Positions 15,666 through 26,222 of a stretch of 40,931 bases of DNA are shown in pieces (position 1 is the stretch's first letter; the number at the start of each line of letters is the position of its first letter). Made by a program: the position numbers and the translations under genes. The notes under the pieces were generated by a model. That model saw only the letters and a program-made list of their open reading frames with translations. It ran no database searches and was not told the DNA's origin. The stretch lies in the NCBI GenBank assembly GCA_024277595.1, contig JAJRUV010000112.1, positions 1 through 40,931 on the forward strand. Reading direction: 5' to 3'. The stretch comes from Gammaproteobacteria bacterium (GTDB taxonomy: Bacteria; Pseudomonadota; Gammaproteobacteria; Thiohalospirales; Thiohalospiraceae).

Positions 15666-17615
15666 TTGAACGATATTGTTAAAAACATTTTATTGTGGGT
15701 TGTGATTGCTGTCATTTTGATGATGGTTTTCAATAACTTCACCCCGCAGCAGCAGGCGGCACAACCGCTTGAATACTCCCGTTTTGTGGCTGATGTGCGC
15801 GATGGGCAGGTGAAAAAGGTGACCATTGAAGGCCGGACTATCAAAGGAATAACAGCCGACGATAACACTTTTGTTACGTACAGCCCTGGCGACCCCGGAC
15901 TGATCGGCGATCTGCTCAATAGCAACGTCGTGATAGACGCACGTCCGCCCGAACAGCAGTCGTTACTGGTGCAAATTTTCATCTCCTGGTTCCCCATGTT
16001 GCTGTTGATTGCTGTGTGGATCTTCTTCATGCGGCAGATGCAGGGGGGCGGCGCGGGGCGCGGGGCCATGTCTTTTGGCAAGAGCCGTGCCCGGATGCTG
16101 GGTGAAAACCAGGTCAAGATAACCTTCAACGATGTGGCAGGTGCTGAAGAAGCCAAGGAAGATGTTGCTGAACTGGTGGAGTTTCTGCGGGAACCGGAAA
16201 AATTCCAGAAACTGGGTGGCAAGATCCCGCAAGGTGTATTAATGGTGGGGCCACCAGGTACCGGTAAGACGCTGTTAGCCAAGGCCATTGCAGGTGAAGC
16301 CAAAGTGCCGTTTTTCACCATCTCCGGCTCCGATTTTGTTGAGATGTTTGTAGGTGTTGGTGCATCCCGTGTGCGCGACATGTTCGAGCAGGCCAAAAAA
16401 CATGCTCCCTGCATTATTTTCATCGACGAGATTGATGCGGTGGGCCGTCATCGTGGTGCTGGCCTGGGTGGTGGTCACGATGAACGCGAACAGACCTTGA
16501 ACCAGTTGTTGGTGGAGATGGATGGTTTTGAGGGCAATGAGGGCGTGATTGTTATTGCTGCCACTAACCGGCCGGATGTTCTGGATCCGGCTTTGCTGCG
16601 TCCGGGGCGTTTTGACCGGCAGGTGGTGGTACCGCTGCCGGATCTGCGTGGTCGGGAACAGATCCTCAAGGTGCATATGCGTAAAGTACCGATTGCTGAT
16701 GATGTGAAGGCCTCGGTTATTGGCCGCGGTACGCCGGGATTCTCCGGCGCGGATCTGGCCAATCTGGTCAATGAGGCTGCCCTGTTTGCCGCTCGCGGAG
16801 GGGCGCGGACGGTGACTATGGATGATTTTGAAAAGGCCAAAGACAAGATCATGATGGGGGCGGAACGCAAGTCCATGGTGATGAGCGAGGATGAGAAAGA
16901 ACTTACCGCCTATCACGAATCGGGCCATGCTATCGTGGGACGCTTGGTACCGGATCATGATCCTGTACATAAAGTGACTATTATCCCTCGGGGACGTGCT
17001 TTGGGCGTGACCATGTTCCTGCCTACGGAAGATCGATACAGCTATAGCAAACAGCGCTTGGAAAGCCAGATTTGTACCCTGTTTGGTGGCCGTATTGCTG
17101 AAGAGCTGATTTTTGGCTCTGAAAAGGTGACTACCGGGGCTTCGAATGATATCCAGCGAACTACCGAGATTGCCCGCAACATGGTAACCAGGTGGGGCTT
17201 GTCGGAACGTTTGGGACCTCTGACCTACAGTGAAGAGGAAGGTGAGGTGTTTCTGGGGCATTCGGTGACTCAGCATAAAAATGTTTCTGATGAGACGGCT
17301 CATATCATCGATGAAGAGATACGCTCGATCATTGAGAATAACTATGAGAAAGCGAGAAAACTGCTGACCGATCATCTGGACAAGCTGCATATGATGGCTG
17401 ATGCATTGATGAAGTATGAAACCATTGATGCACAACAGATCGATGACATCATGGCCGGCAAACCGCCACGTCCCCCCAAGGATTGGGATGAGCCGGAGCC
17501 TCGCTCAGGTGGAGGAGGTGCAGTGGACAGTGACGAGAATGCTGGCAAGAGTGAGGAAGCCGTTAAAAAAGATAAAAAAAGCGGAAGTGTCGGGGAACCC
17601 GCAAGCCAACATTAA
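15666..17615 (+). CDS. ftsH: ATP-dependent zinc metalloprotease FtsH
   Basis: A 649-aa inner-membrane AAA protease. Two transmembrane segments (about 5-23 and 103-120) flank a periplasmic domain. The AAA module has Walker A GPPGTGKT at 195-202, Walker [12 protein letters not shown], and the second-region RPGRFDRQ. The zinc site HESGH is at 417-421. The C-terminal tail is Gly/charge-rich and low complexity. It degrades misfolded membrane proteins and regulators such as LpxC in relatives. Start TTG 15666 follows AGAGG with good spacing; no ATG fits the conserved N-terminus. folP follows 23 bases later. Confidence 0.97.
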   Translation: MNDIVKNILLWVVIAVILMMVFNNFTPQQQAAQPLEYSRFVADVRDGQVKKVTIEGRTIKGITADDNTFVTYSPGDPGLIGDLLNSNVVIDARPPEQQSLLVQIFISWFPMLLLIAVWIFFMRQMQGGGAGRGAMSFGKSRARMLGENQVKITFNDVAGAEEAKEDVAELVEFLREPEKFQKLGGKIPQGVLMVGPPGTGKTLLAKAIAGEAKVPFFTISGSDFVEMFVGVGASRVRDMFEQAKKHAPCIIFIDEIDAVGRHRGAGLGGGHDEREQTLNQLLVEMDGFEGNEGVIVIAATNRPDVLDPALLRPGRFDRQVVVPLPDLRGREQILKVHMRKVPIADDVKASVIGRGTPGFSGADLANLVNEAALFAARGGARTVTMDDFEKAKDKIMMGAERKSMVMSEDEKELTAYHESGHAIVGRLVPDHDPVHKVTIIPRGRALGVTMFLPTEDRYSYSKQRLESQICTLFGGRIAEELIFGSEKVTTGASNDIQRTTEIARNMVTRWGLSERLGPLTYSEEEGEVFLGHSVTQHKNVSDETAHIIDEEIRSIIENNYEKARKLLTDHLDKLHMMADALMKYETIDAQQIDDIMAGKPPRPPKDWDEPEPRSGGGGAVDSDENAGKSEEAVKKDKKSGSVGEPASQH

Positions 17616-17638
17616 CGGCAACTGCCGGGTTTTATTGA

Positions 17639-18478
17639 ATGACCAAGCGCCTGGACTGCGCGGGTAAACTGCTGGATCTGTCACTGCCGCAGGTAATGGG
17701 TATTCTGAATACCACTCCCGATTCCTTTTCGGACGGGGGTGTTTTTTTTTCCCCTGATGCAGCTATTAATCAGGCCCGTCATATGTTTCAGGCCGGGGCG
17801 GCGATAGTTGATGTCGGGGGGGAATCAACCCGGCCCGGTGCCCAGCCCGTGCCGCTGCAGGAGGAGCTCGATCGGGTAATTCCGGTAGTTGAGGGATTGC
17901 ATGCGGAATTGCCGGTTATTGTCTCCATAGACACCAGCAAACCAGAAGTGATGCGCGAGGCGGTCAAGGCCGGGGCTGGGATGATCAATGATGTCACCGC
18001 TCTTCGGCAGGACGGAGCAATAGCTGTCGCTGCTGAATGTAACGTTCCCGTTTGTCTGATGCATATGCAGGGCCAGCCCCGCATTATGCAGAAACAACCA
18101 CGCTACCATGACGTGGTTGGCGAGGTGACTGCTTTTTTGCGCAGTCGAATTAATGCCTGCCTGGGCGCGGGGATTCGTCGTGAACAACTACTGCTTGATC
18201 CTGGGTTTGGGTTCGGCAAGACATTAGCGCATAATTTACAGCTGCTGAATCGGCTTCCTGATATAACCGTGCTGGGATTCCCTGTATTGGTGGGGGTATC
18301 GCGTAAATCCATGCTGGGAACGCTGCTGGATGAACGTCCGGTACAGGGGCGGCTTTATGGCAGCATTACGGCGGCTACCGTGGCTGCGTGGTTGGGGGCA
18401 TCCGTTGTGCGTGCGCATGATGTGGGCCCTACCGTTGATGCCCTGAAGATAGCTGCTGCTGTAAAACAGATTGAATGA
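17639..18478 (+). CDS. folP: Dihydropteroate synthase
   Basis: A 279-aa TIM-barrel enzyme that joins 6-hydroxymethyl-dihydropterin diphosphate to p-aminobenzoate in folate synthesis. Family signatures are present: MGILNTTPDSFSDGG near residue 20, GGESTRPGA near 60 (phosphate and pABA side), DPGFGFGKT near 182, and GVSRKSMLG near 220. It is the usual partner of glmM behind ftsH. The start at ATG 17639 overlaps no upstream gene. Confidence 0.96.
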   Translation: MTKRLDCAGKLLDLSLPQVMGILNTTPDSFSDGGVFFSPDAAINQARHMFQAGAAIVDVGGESTRPGAQPVPLQEELDRVIPVVEGLHAELPVIVSIDTSKPEVMREAVKAGAGMINDVTALRQDGAIAVAAECNVPVCLMHMQGQPRIMQKQPRYHDVVGEVTAFLRSRINACLGAGIRREQLLLDPGFGFGKTLAHNLQLLNRLPDITVLGFPVLVGVSRKSMLGTLLDERPVQGRLYGSITAATVAAWLGASVVRAHDVGPTVDALKIAAAVKQIE

Positions 18479-18496
18479 CAAGAAAGCGAGGCGAGA

Positions 18497-19858
18497 ATGG
18501 GTAAACGCTATTTTGGGACTGATGGTATTCGTGGCAAGGTGGGAGATAATCCAATTACGCCGGAGTTTGTGCTGCATCTGGGCTGGGCAGTTGGCCATGT
18601 GCTGGCCAGTCACGGTGGCCGGGGTACCGTAGTGATTGGTAAGGACACCCGGATTTCCGGCTACATGTTTGAATCAGCCTTGCAGGCGGGTCTGTCTGCG
18701 GCTGGTGTGGATATCCGTCTTTTGGGACCCATGCCGACACCGGCCATCGCCTATCTTACCCGAACCATGCGGGCTGATGCCGGTATTGTTATCAGCGCTT
18801 CCCATAATCCCTATTTTGACAATGGTATCAAGTTTTTTTCCCGGCTTGGTTTCAAGCTTCCAGATGAAACGGAACATGAGATTGAAAAATATCTGGATCA
18901 TCCGGTCAGCTGTGTGGAGTCGGAGCAGCTCGGCAAGGCGGTGCGGGTAGATGACGCAGCCGGGCGATACATTGAATTCTGCAAGAGCACCGTTCCGCTC
19001 GGACTTGAGTTGGGCAGTATGAGAATGGTAGTGGATTGCGCGAACGGCGCGACCTATGACGTAGCGCCAAAAGTATTCCAGGAGTTGGGAGCCGAGGTCA
19101 TTCCCATCGGGACAGAGCCGGATGGTGTCAATATCAACACCGGGTGCGGCTCGACCAGCCCGGCCACGTTGCAGCAGGCTGTTATTGAGCATGGTGCGGA
19201 GGTGGGTATTGCGCTGGATGGTGACGGTGATCGCCTCATTATGGTTGACCACAAGGGTGAAGTGGTGGATGGCGATGAGTTGCTGTTTGTTATTGCCCGT
19301 GATCGGCAAGGCAATGGTCACCGCAACGGTGGTGCTTACAGTGGCGGTGTTGTTGGTACGGTAATGAGCAATCTCGGGCTGGAGCTGGCGTTTAGGGATG
19401 CCGGGATCCCTTTTCGGCGTGCAGCAGTGGGGGATCGTTATGTTGGAGAGATGATGCAACAGGAGGGGTGGCTCCTTGGTGGCGAGTCTTCCGGCCATAT
19501 CATCTGTCGTGATTGTACCACTACGGGTGACGGCATTGTCTCCGCGTTGCAGGTGGCGGCGGCGATGGTCAATAGCGGCCAGACGCTGTATACCTTGAAA
19601 CGGGGTATGACCAAATTTCCGCAAACCATGATAAACGTTCGCCTTGAAACGCGATTTTCACCGGACGATTCCGAGCATGTGCAAAACGCTGTGCGTGATG
19701 TGGAAGCACAACTGGTGGGACGTGGTCGTGTGCTGCTGCGGCCCTCGGGGACAGAGCCAGTGATTCGTGTCATGGTGGAAGGTGATGATGCTCCACAGGT
19801 CGAGACTTTGGCGAAACAGCTGGCTGATATTGTGGCCCAGGCGGCTATTGCAGAATGA
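18497..19858 (+). CDS. glmM: Phosphoglucosamine mutase
   Basis: A 453-aa alpha-D-phosphohexomutase that interconverts glucosamine-6-phosphate and glucosamine-1-phosphate for UDP-GlcNAc, and so for peptidoglycan and LPS. The N-terminus [12 protein letters not shown] is typical. The phosphorylated serine is S102 in ISASHNP. The metal loop DGDGDR is near 242, the sugar loop GGESSGH near 327, and the C-terminal phosphate site [12 protein letters not shown] near 418. ATG 18497 lies 18 bases after folP, with an AGGCGAG-type site upstream. Confidence 0.97.
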   Translation: MGKRYFGTDGIRGKVGDNPITPEFVLHLGWAVGHVLASHGGRGTVVIGKDTRISGYMFESALQAGLSAAGVDIRLLGPMPTPAIAYLTRTMRADAGIVISASHNPYFDNGIKFFSRLGFKLPDETEHEIEKYLDHPVSCVESEQLGKAVRVDDAAGRYIEFCKSTVPLGLELGSMRMVVDCANGATYDVAPKVFQELGAEVIPIGTEPDGVNINTGCGSTSPATLQQAVIEHGAEVGIALDGDGDRLIMVDHKGEVVDGDELLFVIARDRQGNGHRNGGAYSGGVVGTVMSNLGLELAFRDAGIPFRRAAVGDRYVGEMMQQEGWLLGGESSGHIICRDCTTTGDGIVSALQVAAAMVNSGQTLYTLKRGMTKFPQTMINVRLETRFSPDDSEHVQNAVRDVEAQLVGRGRVLLRPSGTEPVIRVMVEGDDAPQVETLAKQLADIVAQAAIAE

Positions 19859-19876
19859 CAACTACAGGGATACCTC

Positions 19877-19972
19877 AAGGCGGCTGTCCGATTCAGGATG
19901 AGCCCACTGCGGAAAAGCCATTTTGGCCGGATGTCTCATTGCTACGCTCCCCTAAATCCGACAGCCTTCCGG
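19877..19972. repeat. Imperfect palindrome between glmM and tpiA
   Basis: GGCTGTCCGATT at 19882-19893 pairs with AATCCGACAGCC at 19955-19966 (11 of 12), and GCCATTTTGGC in the middle forms a smaller hairpin. It starts 18 bases after the glmM stop and could act as a 3' transcript structure or be a decayed miniature element. The remaining 19973-20185 holds no gene that I can support; the open minus-strand frame there has no recognisable family. Confidence 0.4.
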
Positions 19973-20185
19973 GAGTGCGTTTTATTCGATAGTGGCATCA
20001 GCTCGATATTGTTCGAGTCCTTCTCTTTCTGCATCGAGTTCTCAGGTGCCCGTAACTCGTTGAAGTGACCGATCAAGCCGCTGGTAAAAGGCGTAACAGA
20101 TAATTTTTGATATGTGAAAAATTGATTTTCTTGATCAGGGAAGGTAAGCTTCACCGACTTTTTGTTGCGAACATGAGGAAAACAG

Positions 20186-20938
20186 ATGCGTCAACCACTG
20201 GTCGCCGGGAACTGGAAGATGAATGGTTCCACCGAGAGTATCAAACATCTTCTGGATGGAATTAAACGTTCACTTGATGTGGTAAGCAAGGCGGAAGTTG
20301 TTGTGTGCCCCCCGTATGTTTATCTATCCGGTGTTCAGGCGCAACTGGCAGGGACAGCCATCTCGCTGGGTTCCCAGAATGTAAGCGAGTACAAAGCTGG
20401 TGCCTACACGGGCGAAATATCAACATCCATGTTGCTGGATCTCCAGTGTCGTTATGCCATTGTAGGGCACTCAGAACGCCGCTCTATCTATGGGGAAAAA
20501 GATGTGCAAGTAGCTGCCAAATTCGCCGCAGTGCGAGCTGCCGGCATCAAGCCTGTACTGTGCGTTGGAGAGGTTCTGGAGGAGCGGGAGCAGGGAGTTA
20601 CAGAAGATGTCGTGGCGCGTCAGCTGGATGCTGTTATTGCTCTGGAGGGGGTAGAGGCGCTTGCCGATGGCGTCATTGCCTATGAGCCGGTCTGGGCCAT
20701 TGGTACCGGTAAGACGGCCTCCCCCGAACAAGCCCAGGATGTGCATGCCTTTATTCGTAACCGTATTGCCCGATTGAGCGCTGTTACAGCAGAGAAAGTG
20801 CAGATTCTCTACGGGGGCAGCGTGAAAGGCGCCAATGCCCCGGAGCTGTTTTCCATGCCGGATATTGATGGCGGGCTGATTGGCGGCGCTTCGCTTGATG
20901 CGGATGAATTTATTTCCATCTGTCAGGCCGCCGTCTGA
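20186..20938 (+). CDS. tpiA: Triose-phosphate isomerase
   Basis: A 250-aa TIM-barrel enzyme of glycolysis/gluconeogenesis interconverting DHAP and glyceraldehyde-3-phosphate. Catalytic residues are all visible: N9 and K11 in AGNWKMNG, H95 in IVGHSERR, and E167 in AYEPVWAIGTG. The phosphate-binding loops YGGSVKG and GGASL are present near the C-terminus. ATG 20186 is preceded by GAGGAAAA. secG follows 25 bases later, a common gammaproteobacterial pairing. Confidence 0.97.
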   Translation: MRQPLVAGNWKMNGSTESIKHLLDGIKRSLDVVSKAEVVVCPPYVYLSGVQAQLAGTAISLGSQNVSEYKAGAYTGEISTSMLLDLQCRYAIVGHSERRSIYGEKDVQVAAKFAAVRAAGIKPVLCVGEVLEEREQGVTEDVVARQLDAVIALEGVEALADGVIAYEPVWAIGTGKTASPEQAQDVHAFIRNRIARLSAVTAEKVQILYGGSVKGANAPELFSMPDIDGGLIGGASLDADEFISICQAAV

Positions 20939-20963
20939 CAGATAACTATGGATATAGAGTAGC

Positions 20964-21389
20964 ATGCAAACAATTATACTGGCAGTTCACATTGTTATTG
21001 CCATTAGCCTCGTTATCCTGATTCTGCTGCAGACAGGAAAGGGGGCCGAGATGGGTGCGGCGTTTGGCGGCGGGGCATCAGGAACCGTGTTTGGCAGTCG
21101 CGGATCTGCTTCTTTTCTTACCCGTACTACTGCCATTCTTGCGGCAGCATTTTTTGCGACCAGTCTGACTTTGGCGTATTTGTCAGGGCAGACGGTCGTT
21201 CGCAAGAGTGTAACCGATGATTTTTCGCCATCACCCGTTGAGAAAATACAGCAAGAGCCGGCAACCTCAGCACCGGATGTTCCGGTACTACCGCCAGCTT
21301 CGGTGGAAGAGTCCGGGTCAGCAACAGACACGCCAGCCGTGCCTATGGCGACAGAACCGGCTGCGGGTGCCGGTGATAAACAGGAGTGA
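20964..21389 (+). CDS. secG: Protein-export membrane protein SecG
   Basis: A 141-aa subunit of the SecYEG translocon. Helix 1 (about residues 3-22) is followed by the conserved LLQTGKGAEMGAAFGGGASGTVFGSRGS loop, here split as LLQTGKGAEMGAAFGGG and onward, then helix 2 (about 51-72). The C-terminal third is a long low-complexity Pro/Ala/Glu tail, common in gammaproteobacterial SecG but variable. The start ATG 20964 follows a weak TAGAG site. Confidence 0.94.
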   Translation: MQTIILAVHIVIAISLVILILLQTGKGAEMGAAFGGGASGTVFGSRGSASFLTRTTAILAAAFFATSLTLAYLSGQTVVRKSVTDDFSPSPVEKIQQEPATSAPDVPVLPPASVEESGSATDTPAVPMATEPAAGAGDKQE

Positions 21390-21402
21390 TGCGCTGATAT
21401 TT

Positions 21403-21487
21403 GCGGATGTGGTGGAACTGGTAGACACGCCGTCTTGAGGGGGCGGTGGCGCGAGCTGTGCCGGTTCGAGTCCGGCCATCCGCACCA
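21403..21487 (+). tRNA. tRNA-Leu (anticodon GAG)
   Basis: An 85-base class II tRNA with long variable arm. Acceptor GCGGATG pairs with CATCCGC; CCA is encoded at 21485-21487. The anticodon stem CCGTC/GGCGG encloses TTGAGGG, giving GAG. The T arm is GCCGG-TTCGAGT-CCGGC. It lies 13 bases after secG and before nuoA, a conserved arrangement. A T run follows the CCA. Confidence 0.95.
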
Positions 21488-21577
21488 TTTTTTGATGATT
21501 TATAATATTCTGATATTCATGTTATTTGTTAAATTCACGGGGCGCGAAAAATATAGCTGAATCAGACCCTGAAAGGG

Positions 21578-21607
21578 TTGACATCATGTTTGCCCATGGC
21601 ATACGCT
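21578..21607 (+). promoter_or_regulatory. Candidate sigma-70 promoter of the nuo operon
   Basis: A perfect -35 hexamer TTGACA at 21578-21583 is followed 18 bases later by TACGCT (3 of 6 to TATAAT), about 63 bases before nuoA. The -10 is weak, so an activator may be needed. The region 21488-21577 is AT-rich with no gene. Confidence 0.4.
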
Positions 21608-21669
21608 GATCCAAACTATTGCAGTTTTGTTTCAGCGCTGCAGACAACAATTTGGGGACTCCGTAAATA

Positions 21670-22026
21670 ATGCTAGAAAATTATTTTCCCATCCTGATGT
21701 TTCTGGTTATCGGTTTTGCGCTGGGCGGAATAATGATTGGGTTGGGTCTGGTGCTGGCCCCCCGGCGCCCCGATGACCAGAAACTTTCCCCTTATGAATG
21801 CGGTTTCGAACCCTTCGAAGACAGTCGCATGAAATTCGACGTAAGATATTATCTCGTTGCTATCCTGTTTATCATTTTCGATCTGGAAATTGCCTTCCTG
21901 TTTCCCTGGGCGGTGGTGCTGGAGGAGATAGGGCTGTTTGGTTATCTCGCCATGGTGCTGTTCCTTGGTATTCTGGTTATCGGCTTCATTTATGAATGGA
22001 AGAAAGGGGCTCTGGAATGGGAATAG
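21670..22026 (+). CDS. nuoA: NADH-quinone oxidoreductase subunit A
   Basis: A 118-aa complex I membrane subunit with three predicted helices. It contains the conserved [21 protein letters not shown] loop between helices 1 and 2 (shown here in pieces: YECGFEPF, then RMKFDVRYY), which helps form the quinone-access region. It is the first gene of a 14-gene operon and its stop overlaps nuoB by 10 bases. GGGGA lies about 11 bases before ATG 21670. Confidence 0.96.
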   Translation: MLENYFPILMFLVIGFALGGIMIGLGLVLAPRRPDDQKLSPYECGFEPFEDSRMKFDVRYYLVAILFIIFDLEIAFLFPWAVVLEEIGLFGYLAMVLFLGILVIGFIYEWKKGALEWE

Positions 22027-22499
22027 AAGGTGTCCTGAAAGAAGGGGTTGTAACCACCTCTGCCGACCAGTTGATCAACTGGGCTCGCACGGGGTCGATG
22101 TGGCCGATGACCTTTGGTCTGGCCTGTTGTGCGGTAGAGATGATGCAGGCAGGTGCTGCCCGGTATGACATTGACCGCTTCGGTATGCTGTTCCGTCCCA
22201 GCCCCCGCCAGTCCGATGTGATGATCATTGCAGGAACCTTGATCAATAAAATGGCTCCGGCGCTGCGCAAAGTTTATGACCAGATGGCAGAGCCTCGCTG
22301 GGTTATATCCATGGGTTCCTGTGCCAATGGTGGCGGTTACTATCACTATTCCTATTCTGTGGTAAGAGGATGTGATCGGGTGGTTCCTGTTGATATCTAC
22401 GTACCGGGTTGTCCACCCACTGCCGAGGCACTGTTGTACGGCATTATGCAGTTGCGTAACAAGATCCGGCGCACCAACACCATAGCCCGAAGTGAGTGA
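22017..22499 (+). CDS. nuoB: NADH-quinone oxidoreductase subunit B
   Basis: A 160-aa subunit carrying the terminal [4Fe-4S] cluster N2. The ligands are the tandem C37-C38 in [10 protein letters not shown]102 in MGSCANGGG and C132 in [10 protein letters not shown] 22017 has AAAGGGG eight bases upstream; an in-frame ATG seven codons earlier lacks the family start. It overlaps nuoA by 10 bases, and its stop overlaps a possible GTG for nuoC. Confidence 0.97.
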   Translation: MGIEGVLKEGVVTTSADQLINWARTGSMWPMTFGLACCAVEMMQAGAARYDIDRFGMLFRPSPRQSDVMIIAGTLINKMAPALRKVYDQMAEPRWVISMGSCANGGGYYHYSYSVVRGCDRVVPVDIYVPGCPPTAEALLYGIMQLRNKIRRTNTIARSE

Positions 22500-22507
22500 G
22501 TTTATTG

Positions 22508-23134
22508 ATGTCCGATTCTATCCAGAAGCTGGTTGAACTGAGCCGAAACCAGTTTGAAGAAAGCGGTGGTAGCTGTAACGAGGCACTGGGTGAAGTGACA
22601 CTGGAAATTTCTCGCGGACAGCTTCTGGAAACCTGCAAGATTTTGCGTGATGAGCGCGGATTTTCCTTTGAAGAGCTTATCGATTTGTGCGCGGTTGATT
22701 ACTCCGAATTTGGTAATGGCAGCTGGGATGGTTCGCGATTTGCCGTGGTTTATCATCTGTTGTCGATAACCCATAATCACCGTCTGCGGTTGCGTGTATT
22801 TCTGGATAATCAGCAGCCGGTTATTGATTCCGTGGTTGATATCTGGGCCACTGCCAACTGGTTCGAACGGGAGGCCTTTGATCTGTACGGGGTGTTGTTC
22901 GAGGGCCATCCTGATCTGCGCCGTATCCTGACCGACTACGGTTTTATTGGTCACCCCTTTCGCAAGGATTTCCCGCTTGCCGGTAACGTGGAGATGCGTT
23001 ACGACGAGGAGAAGGGGCGCGTCATCTACGAGCCGGTGAGTATTGAAACACGCATAAATATTCCTCGAGTGATTCGTCACGATCACCGTTTTGCGGATGG
23101 AAGTTCAAGCGAAGGGGAAAATGGCGATGCCTGA
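22508..23134 (+). CDS. nuoC: NADH-quinone oxidoreductase subunit C
   Basis: A 208-aa hydrophilic 30-kDa subunit of the complex I connecting arm, separate from NuoD here (fused in E. coli). The family block [24 protein letters not shown] is present (as [12 protein letters not shown] and HPDLRRIL), followed by the conserved [13 protein letters not shown] 22508 is chosen; GTG 22496, overlapping the nuoB stop as GTGA, is in frame and would add four residues. The end overlaps nuoD by eight bases. Confidence 0.95.
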   Translation: MSDSIQKLVELSRNQFEESGGSCNEALGEVTLEISRGQLLETCKILRDERGFSFEELIDLCAVDYSEFGNGSWDGSRFAVVYHLLSITHNHRLRLRVFLDNQQPVIDSVVDIWATANWFEREAFDLYGVLFEGHPDLRRILTDYGFIGHPFRKDFPLAGNVEMRYDEEKGRVIYEPVSIETRINIPRVIRHDHRFADGSSSEGENGDA

Positions 23135-24380
23135 AATTCGTAACTATACCCTCAACTTTGGCCCTCAACACCCAGCTGCCCATGGCGTGCTGCGTCTGGT
23201 GCTGGAGATGGATGGTGAGGTCATCGAACGTGCAGATCCGCATATCGGTTTATTGCACCGCGCTACCGAAAAACTGGCCGAGACGCGAACCTATAATCAG
23301 GCGCTGCCTTATATGGACCGTCTTGATTACGTTTCCATGATGTGTAACGAACACGCTTATGTCATGGCAGTGGAGAAAATGCTGGGCGTTTCGGTACCCG
23401 TTCGTGCCCGGTATATCCGAGTGATGTTCGATGAGATAACACGCATTCTCAATCATCTCATGTGGATCGGTGCCCATGGTCTGGATATTGGTGCCATGAC
23501 TATCTTTCTGTACGCTTTTCGTGAGCGAGAGGATCTGATGGATTGCTATGAGGCGGTCTCCGGTGCGCGTTTGCATGCAGCCTACTATCGCCCTGGTGGT
23601 GTGTATCGTGATCTGCCGGACTCCATGCCCAAATACGAAACCTCCAAATGGCATAACACCAAAGATGTGGAGCGTCTTAATCGGAACCGTCAGGGTTCCA
23701 TGCTGGATTTTATTGAAGACTTCACTGACCGTTTCCCCACCTGTGTTGATGAGTATGAAACTTTGTTGACAGAGAATCGTATCTGGAAGCAACGTACGGT
23801 GGATATTGGTATCGTCACACCAGAGCGTGCTTTGCAGTTGGGTTTTACCGGACCCATGATTCGTGGCTCAGGTATCGCATGGGATCTGCGAAAAAAACAG
23901 CCTTATGAGGTTTATGAGCAGCTGGATTTTGATATCCCGGTTGGAACCAATGGTGATACCTATGACCGTTACTTGGTGCGGGTTGAGGAGATGCGCCAGT
24001 CAAACAGAATCATCAGACAATGTGTCAAATGGTTGCGTGAAAATTCCGGGCCGGTGATGCTTGATAATCACAAGATTACTCCTCCTCGCCGTGACGATGT
24101 CAAGGGAGATATGGAATCCCTGATTCACCATTTCAAACTATTCACAGAAGGGTACTGTATCCCCGAAGGTGAAGTATATGCGGCGGTCGAACATCCGAAA
24201 GGGGAGTTTGGTATCTACATGATTTCCGATGGTGCAAATAAACCCTATCGTCTGAAAATTCGTGCACCGGGTTTTGTGCATTTATCTGCACTTGATGAGA
24301 TGTCTCGCGGCCACATGCTGGCGGACGTGGTGGCCATCCTTGGAACCCAGGATATCGTTTTTGGGGAGGTTGACCGTTGA
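23127..24380 (+). CDS. nuoD: NADH-quinone oxidoreductase subunit D
   Basis: A 417-aa 49-kDa subunit lining the quinone pocket with NuoB. The N-terminal [13 protein letters not shown] holds the quinone-site H15 and H19. [11 protein letters not shown] and the C-terminal DIVFGEVDR are family-typical. ATG 23127 (MPEIRNYT) is taken because GGGG at 23114-23117 is nine bases upstream; ATG 23121 is too close to it. The stop is shared with the TTG of nuoE (TTGA at 24377-24380). Confidence 0.97.
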   Translation: MPEIRNYTLNFGPQHPAAHGVLRLVLEMDGEVIERADPHIGLLHRATEKLAETRTYNQALPYMDRLDYVSMMCNEHAYVMAVEKMLGVSVPVRARYIRVMFDEITRILNHLMWIGAHGLDIGAMTIFLYAFREREDLMDCYEAVSGARLHAAYYRPGGVYRDLPDSMPKYETSKWHNTKDVERLNRNRQGSMLDFIEDFTDRFPTCVDEYETLLTENRIWKQRTVDIGIVTPERALQLGFTGPMIRGSGIAWDLRKKQPYEVYEQLDFDIPVGTNGDTYDRYLVRVEEMRQSNRIIRQCVKWLRENSGPVMLDNHKITPPRRDDVKGDMESLIHHFKLFTEGYCIPEGEVYAAVEHPKGEFGIYMISDGANKPYRLKIRAPGFVHLSALDEMSRGHMLADVVAILGTQDIVFGEVDR

Positions 24381-24874
24381 CGGGGAGAAACCTGATTGAT
24401 CTGCTGACAAAAGATTCCCGTGCCGGAATCGACCGCTGGGTTGCGAAATATCCGGCCGAGCAAAAGCAGTCGGCAGTGATGGCGGCACTGCGCATTGCGC
24501 AGGATCAAAATGATGGTCATTTAACGACTGACCTGATGGATGCGGTAGCTGAATATCTGCAGATGGATTCCATCGCGGTCTATGAGGTGGCTACGTTCTA
24601 TTCAATGTATGAAATGAAACCGGTCGGGCGCCATAAAATCTGTGTCTGCACCAATATTTCATGCATGTTGTGTGGTTCAGAAAAAATCGTCGAACATTTG
24701 CAGGAGAAGCTCGGGGTTGGTTTTGGCGAAGTGACACCCTATGGCCGGTTTTCACTGAAAGAGGTTGAGTGTCTTGGTGCCTGTGTTGGCGCTCCCATGT
24801 TCCAGATTGGTGAGCACTACTACGAGCATCTTACCGCTGAAAAGGTGGACAAGATTCTGGACGAACTTGATTGA
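24377..24874 (+). CDS. nuoE: NADH-quinone oxidoreductase subunit E
   Basis: A 165-aa thioredoxin-fold subunit of the NADH-dehydrogenase module holding [2Fe-2S] cluster N1a. Ligands are C91 and C96 (CTNISC) and C132 and C136 (CLGAC). The start is TTG 24377, four bases overlapping nuoD, with GGAGGT at 24364-24369 seven bases upstream inside nuoD. Confidence 0.95.
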   Translation: MTGRNLIDLLTKDSRAGIDRWVAKYPAEQKQSAVMAALRIAQDQNDGHLTTDLMDAVAEYLQMDSIAVYEVATFYSMYEMKPVGRHKICVCTNISCMLCGSEKIVEHLQEKLGVGFGEVTPYGRFSLKEVECLGACVGAPMFQIGEHYYEHLTAEKVDKILDELD

Positions 24875-24911
24875 GATGGATTGCGGCAGATAGTACGGCT
24901 GGAGCTAATGA

Positions 24912-26177
24912 ATGAATAACCAAGTCTGTTTCCGAACCCTGCATCTGGATAAGCCGTGGACGCTGGCGACTTATCAGGGCGCGGATGGTTATGAGGTTCT
25001 GAAAAAGATCCTCAAGGAAAGGACCGATCCTGATGATATTATCTCCGAATTAAAAACATCAGCGCTGCGCGGACGCGGCGGAGCGGGATTTCCAACCGGA
25101 CTGAAATGGAGTTTCATGCCCCGCAATGCGCCGGGACAGAAATATATTCTGTGTAATTCGGACGAAGGCGAACCGGGCACCTGCAAGGATCGCGATATCC
25201 TGCGCTATAACCCGCATCAACTTGTTGAAGGGATGATAATCGCCGGTTACTGCATCGGTGCCTCCATGGGATACAACTATATTCGTGGTGAGTTCTGGGA
25301 ACCCTATGAACGATTTGAAGCGGCGCTTGAAGAGGCGCGGACCGCCGGTCTTCTCGGGAAAAATATTTTGGGTTCGGGATTTGATTTTGATATCCAGGTT
25401 CATTTAGGCGGTGGAGCCTATGTGTGCGGAGAAGAGACGGCGCTCATTGAGTCTATTGAAGGGAAAAAAGGTCAGCCCCGTTTCAAGCCACCATTTCCCG
25501 CCAGTTACGGTCTGTATGGCAGGCCGACCACTATTAATAATACCGAGACGCTCGCCTCTGTTCCGGTCATTTTGAAAAAAGGCGGCAAGTGGTTTCTGGA
25601 GCTGGGTAAACCCAACAATGGTGGCAACAAGCTTTTTTGTGTTTCGGGTCACGTCAATAAACCGGGTAACTTTGAGATCCCGATGGGAACACCGTTCGCC
25701 GAGCTGCTGGAGATGGCTGGCGGTGTGCGTGACGGACATAAGCTGAAGGCGGTAATTCCGGGGGGGTCTTCTACCCCTGTATTACCTGCGGATGTGGTGA
25801 TGGATATCACCATGGATTATGATTCCATCGCCAAGGCGGGATCCATGCTGGGTGCGGGATCCGTTATCGTGATGGATGAAACCACTTGCATGGTCAAGGC
25901 GTTGGCGCGGATCTCCTACTTCTACTATGAAGAGTCGTGCGGTCAGTGCACGCCGTGCCGGGAAGGTACTGGCTGGTTGCAGCGGGTGGTCAATCGTGTC
26001 GAAAACGGCCAGGGGCGGCAAGAAGATCTGGATTTGCTGAACGAGGTTGCAAACGGCATTGCCGGAAAAACCATTTGTGCTCTCGGTGATGCGGCGGCTA
26101 TGCCGGTGACAAGTTTCGTCAAGCGTTTTCACGATGAATTCCAGTACCACATCGACCATAAAAAATGCATGGTGTGA
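24912..26177 (+). CDS. nuoF: NADH-quinone oxidoreductase subunit F
   Basis: A 421-aa subunit that binds NADH and FMN and cluster N3. The nucleotide loop [13 protein letters not shown] is at 54-66, the FMN-side motif [14 protein letters not shown] follows, and N3 ligands are C343, C346, C349 (CGQCTPC) and C389 in [13 protein letters not shown] at 24901-24904 precedes ATG 24912. It lies 37 bases after nuoE. Confidence 0.97.
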   Translation: MNNQVCFRTLHLDKPWTLATYQGADGYEVLKKILKERTDPDDIISELKTSALRGRGGAGFPTGLKWSFMPRNAPGQKYILCNSDEGEPGTCKDRDILRYNPHQLVEGMIIAGYCIGASMGYNYIRGEFWEPYERFEAALEEARTAGLLGKNILGSGFDFDIQVHLGGGAYVCGEETALIESIEGKKGQPRFKPPFPASYGLYGRPTTINNTETLASVPVILKKGGKWFLELGKPNNGGNKLFCVSGHVNKPGNFEIPMGTPFAELLEMAGGVRDGHKLKAVIPGGSSTPVLPADVVMDITMDYDSIAKAGSMLGAGSVIVMDETTCMVKALARISYFYYEESCGQCTPCREGTGWLQRVVNRVENGQGRQEDLDLLNEVANGIAGKTICALGDAAAMPVTSFVKRFHDEFQYHIDHKKCMV

Positions 26178-26222
26178 CGGATAAACGTACAAGGCTGAAT
26201 TTACAGGAATACAGGACGGGCA

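Noticed and set aside
16275-17435. Minus-strand open frame of 386 codons opposite ftsH
   Set aside because: Shadow of the AAA and protease domains; no ribosome-binding site or family signal.
18674-19624. Minus-strand open frame of 316 codons opposite glmM
   Set aside because: Antisense shadow of a complete, motif-verified glmM.
19942-20154. Minus-strand 70-codon frame between glmM and tpiA
   Set aside because: No ribosome-binding site, no recognisable family, and it overlaps the intergenic palindrome.
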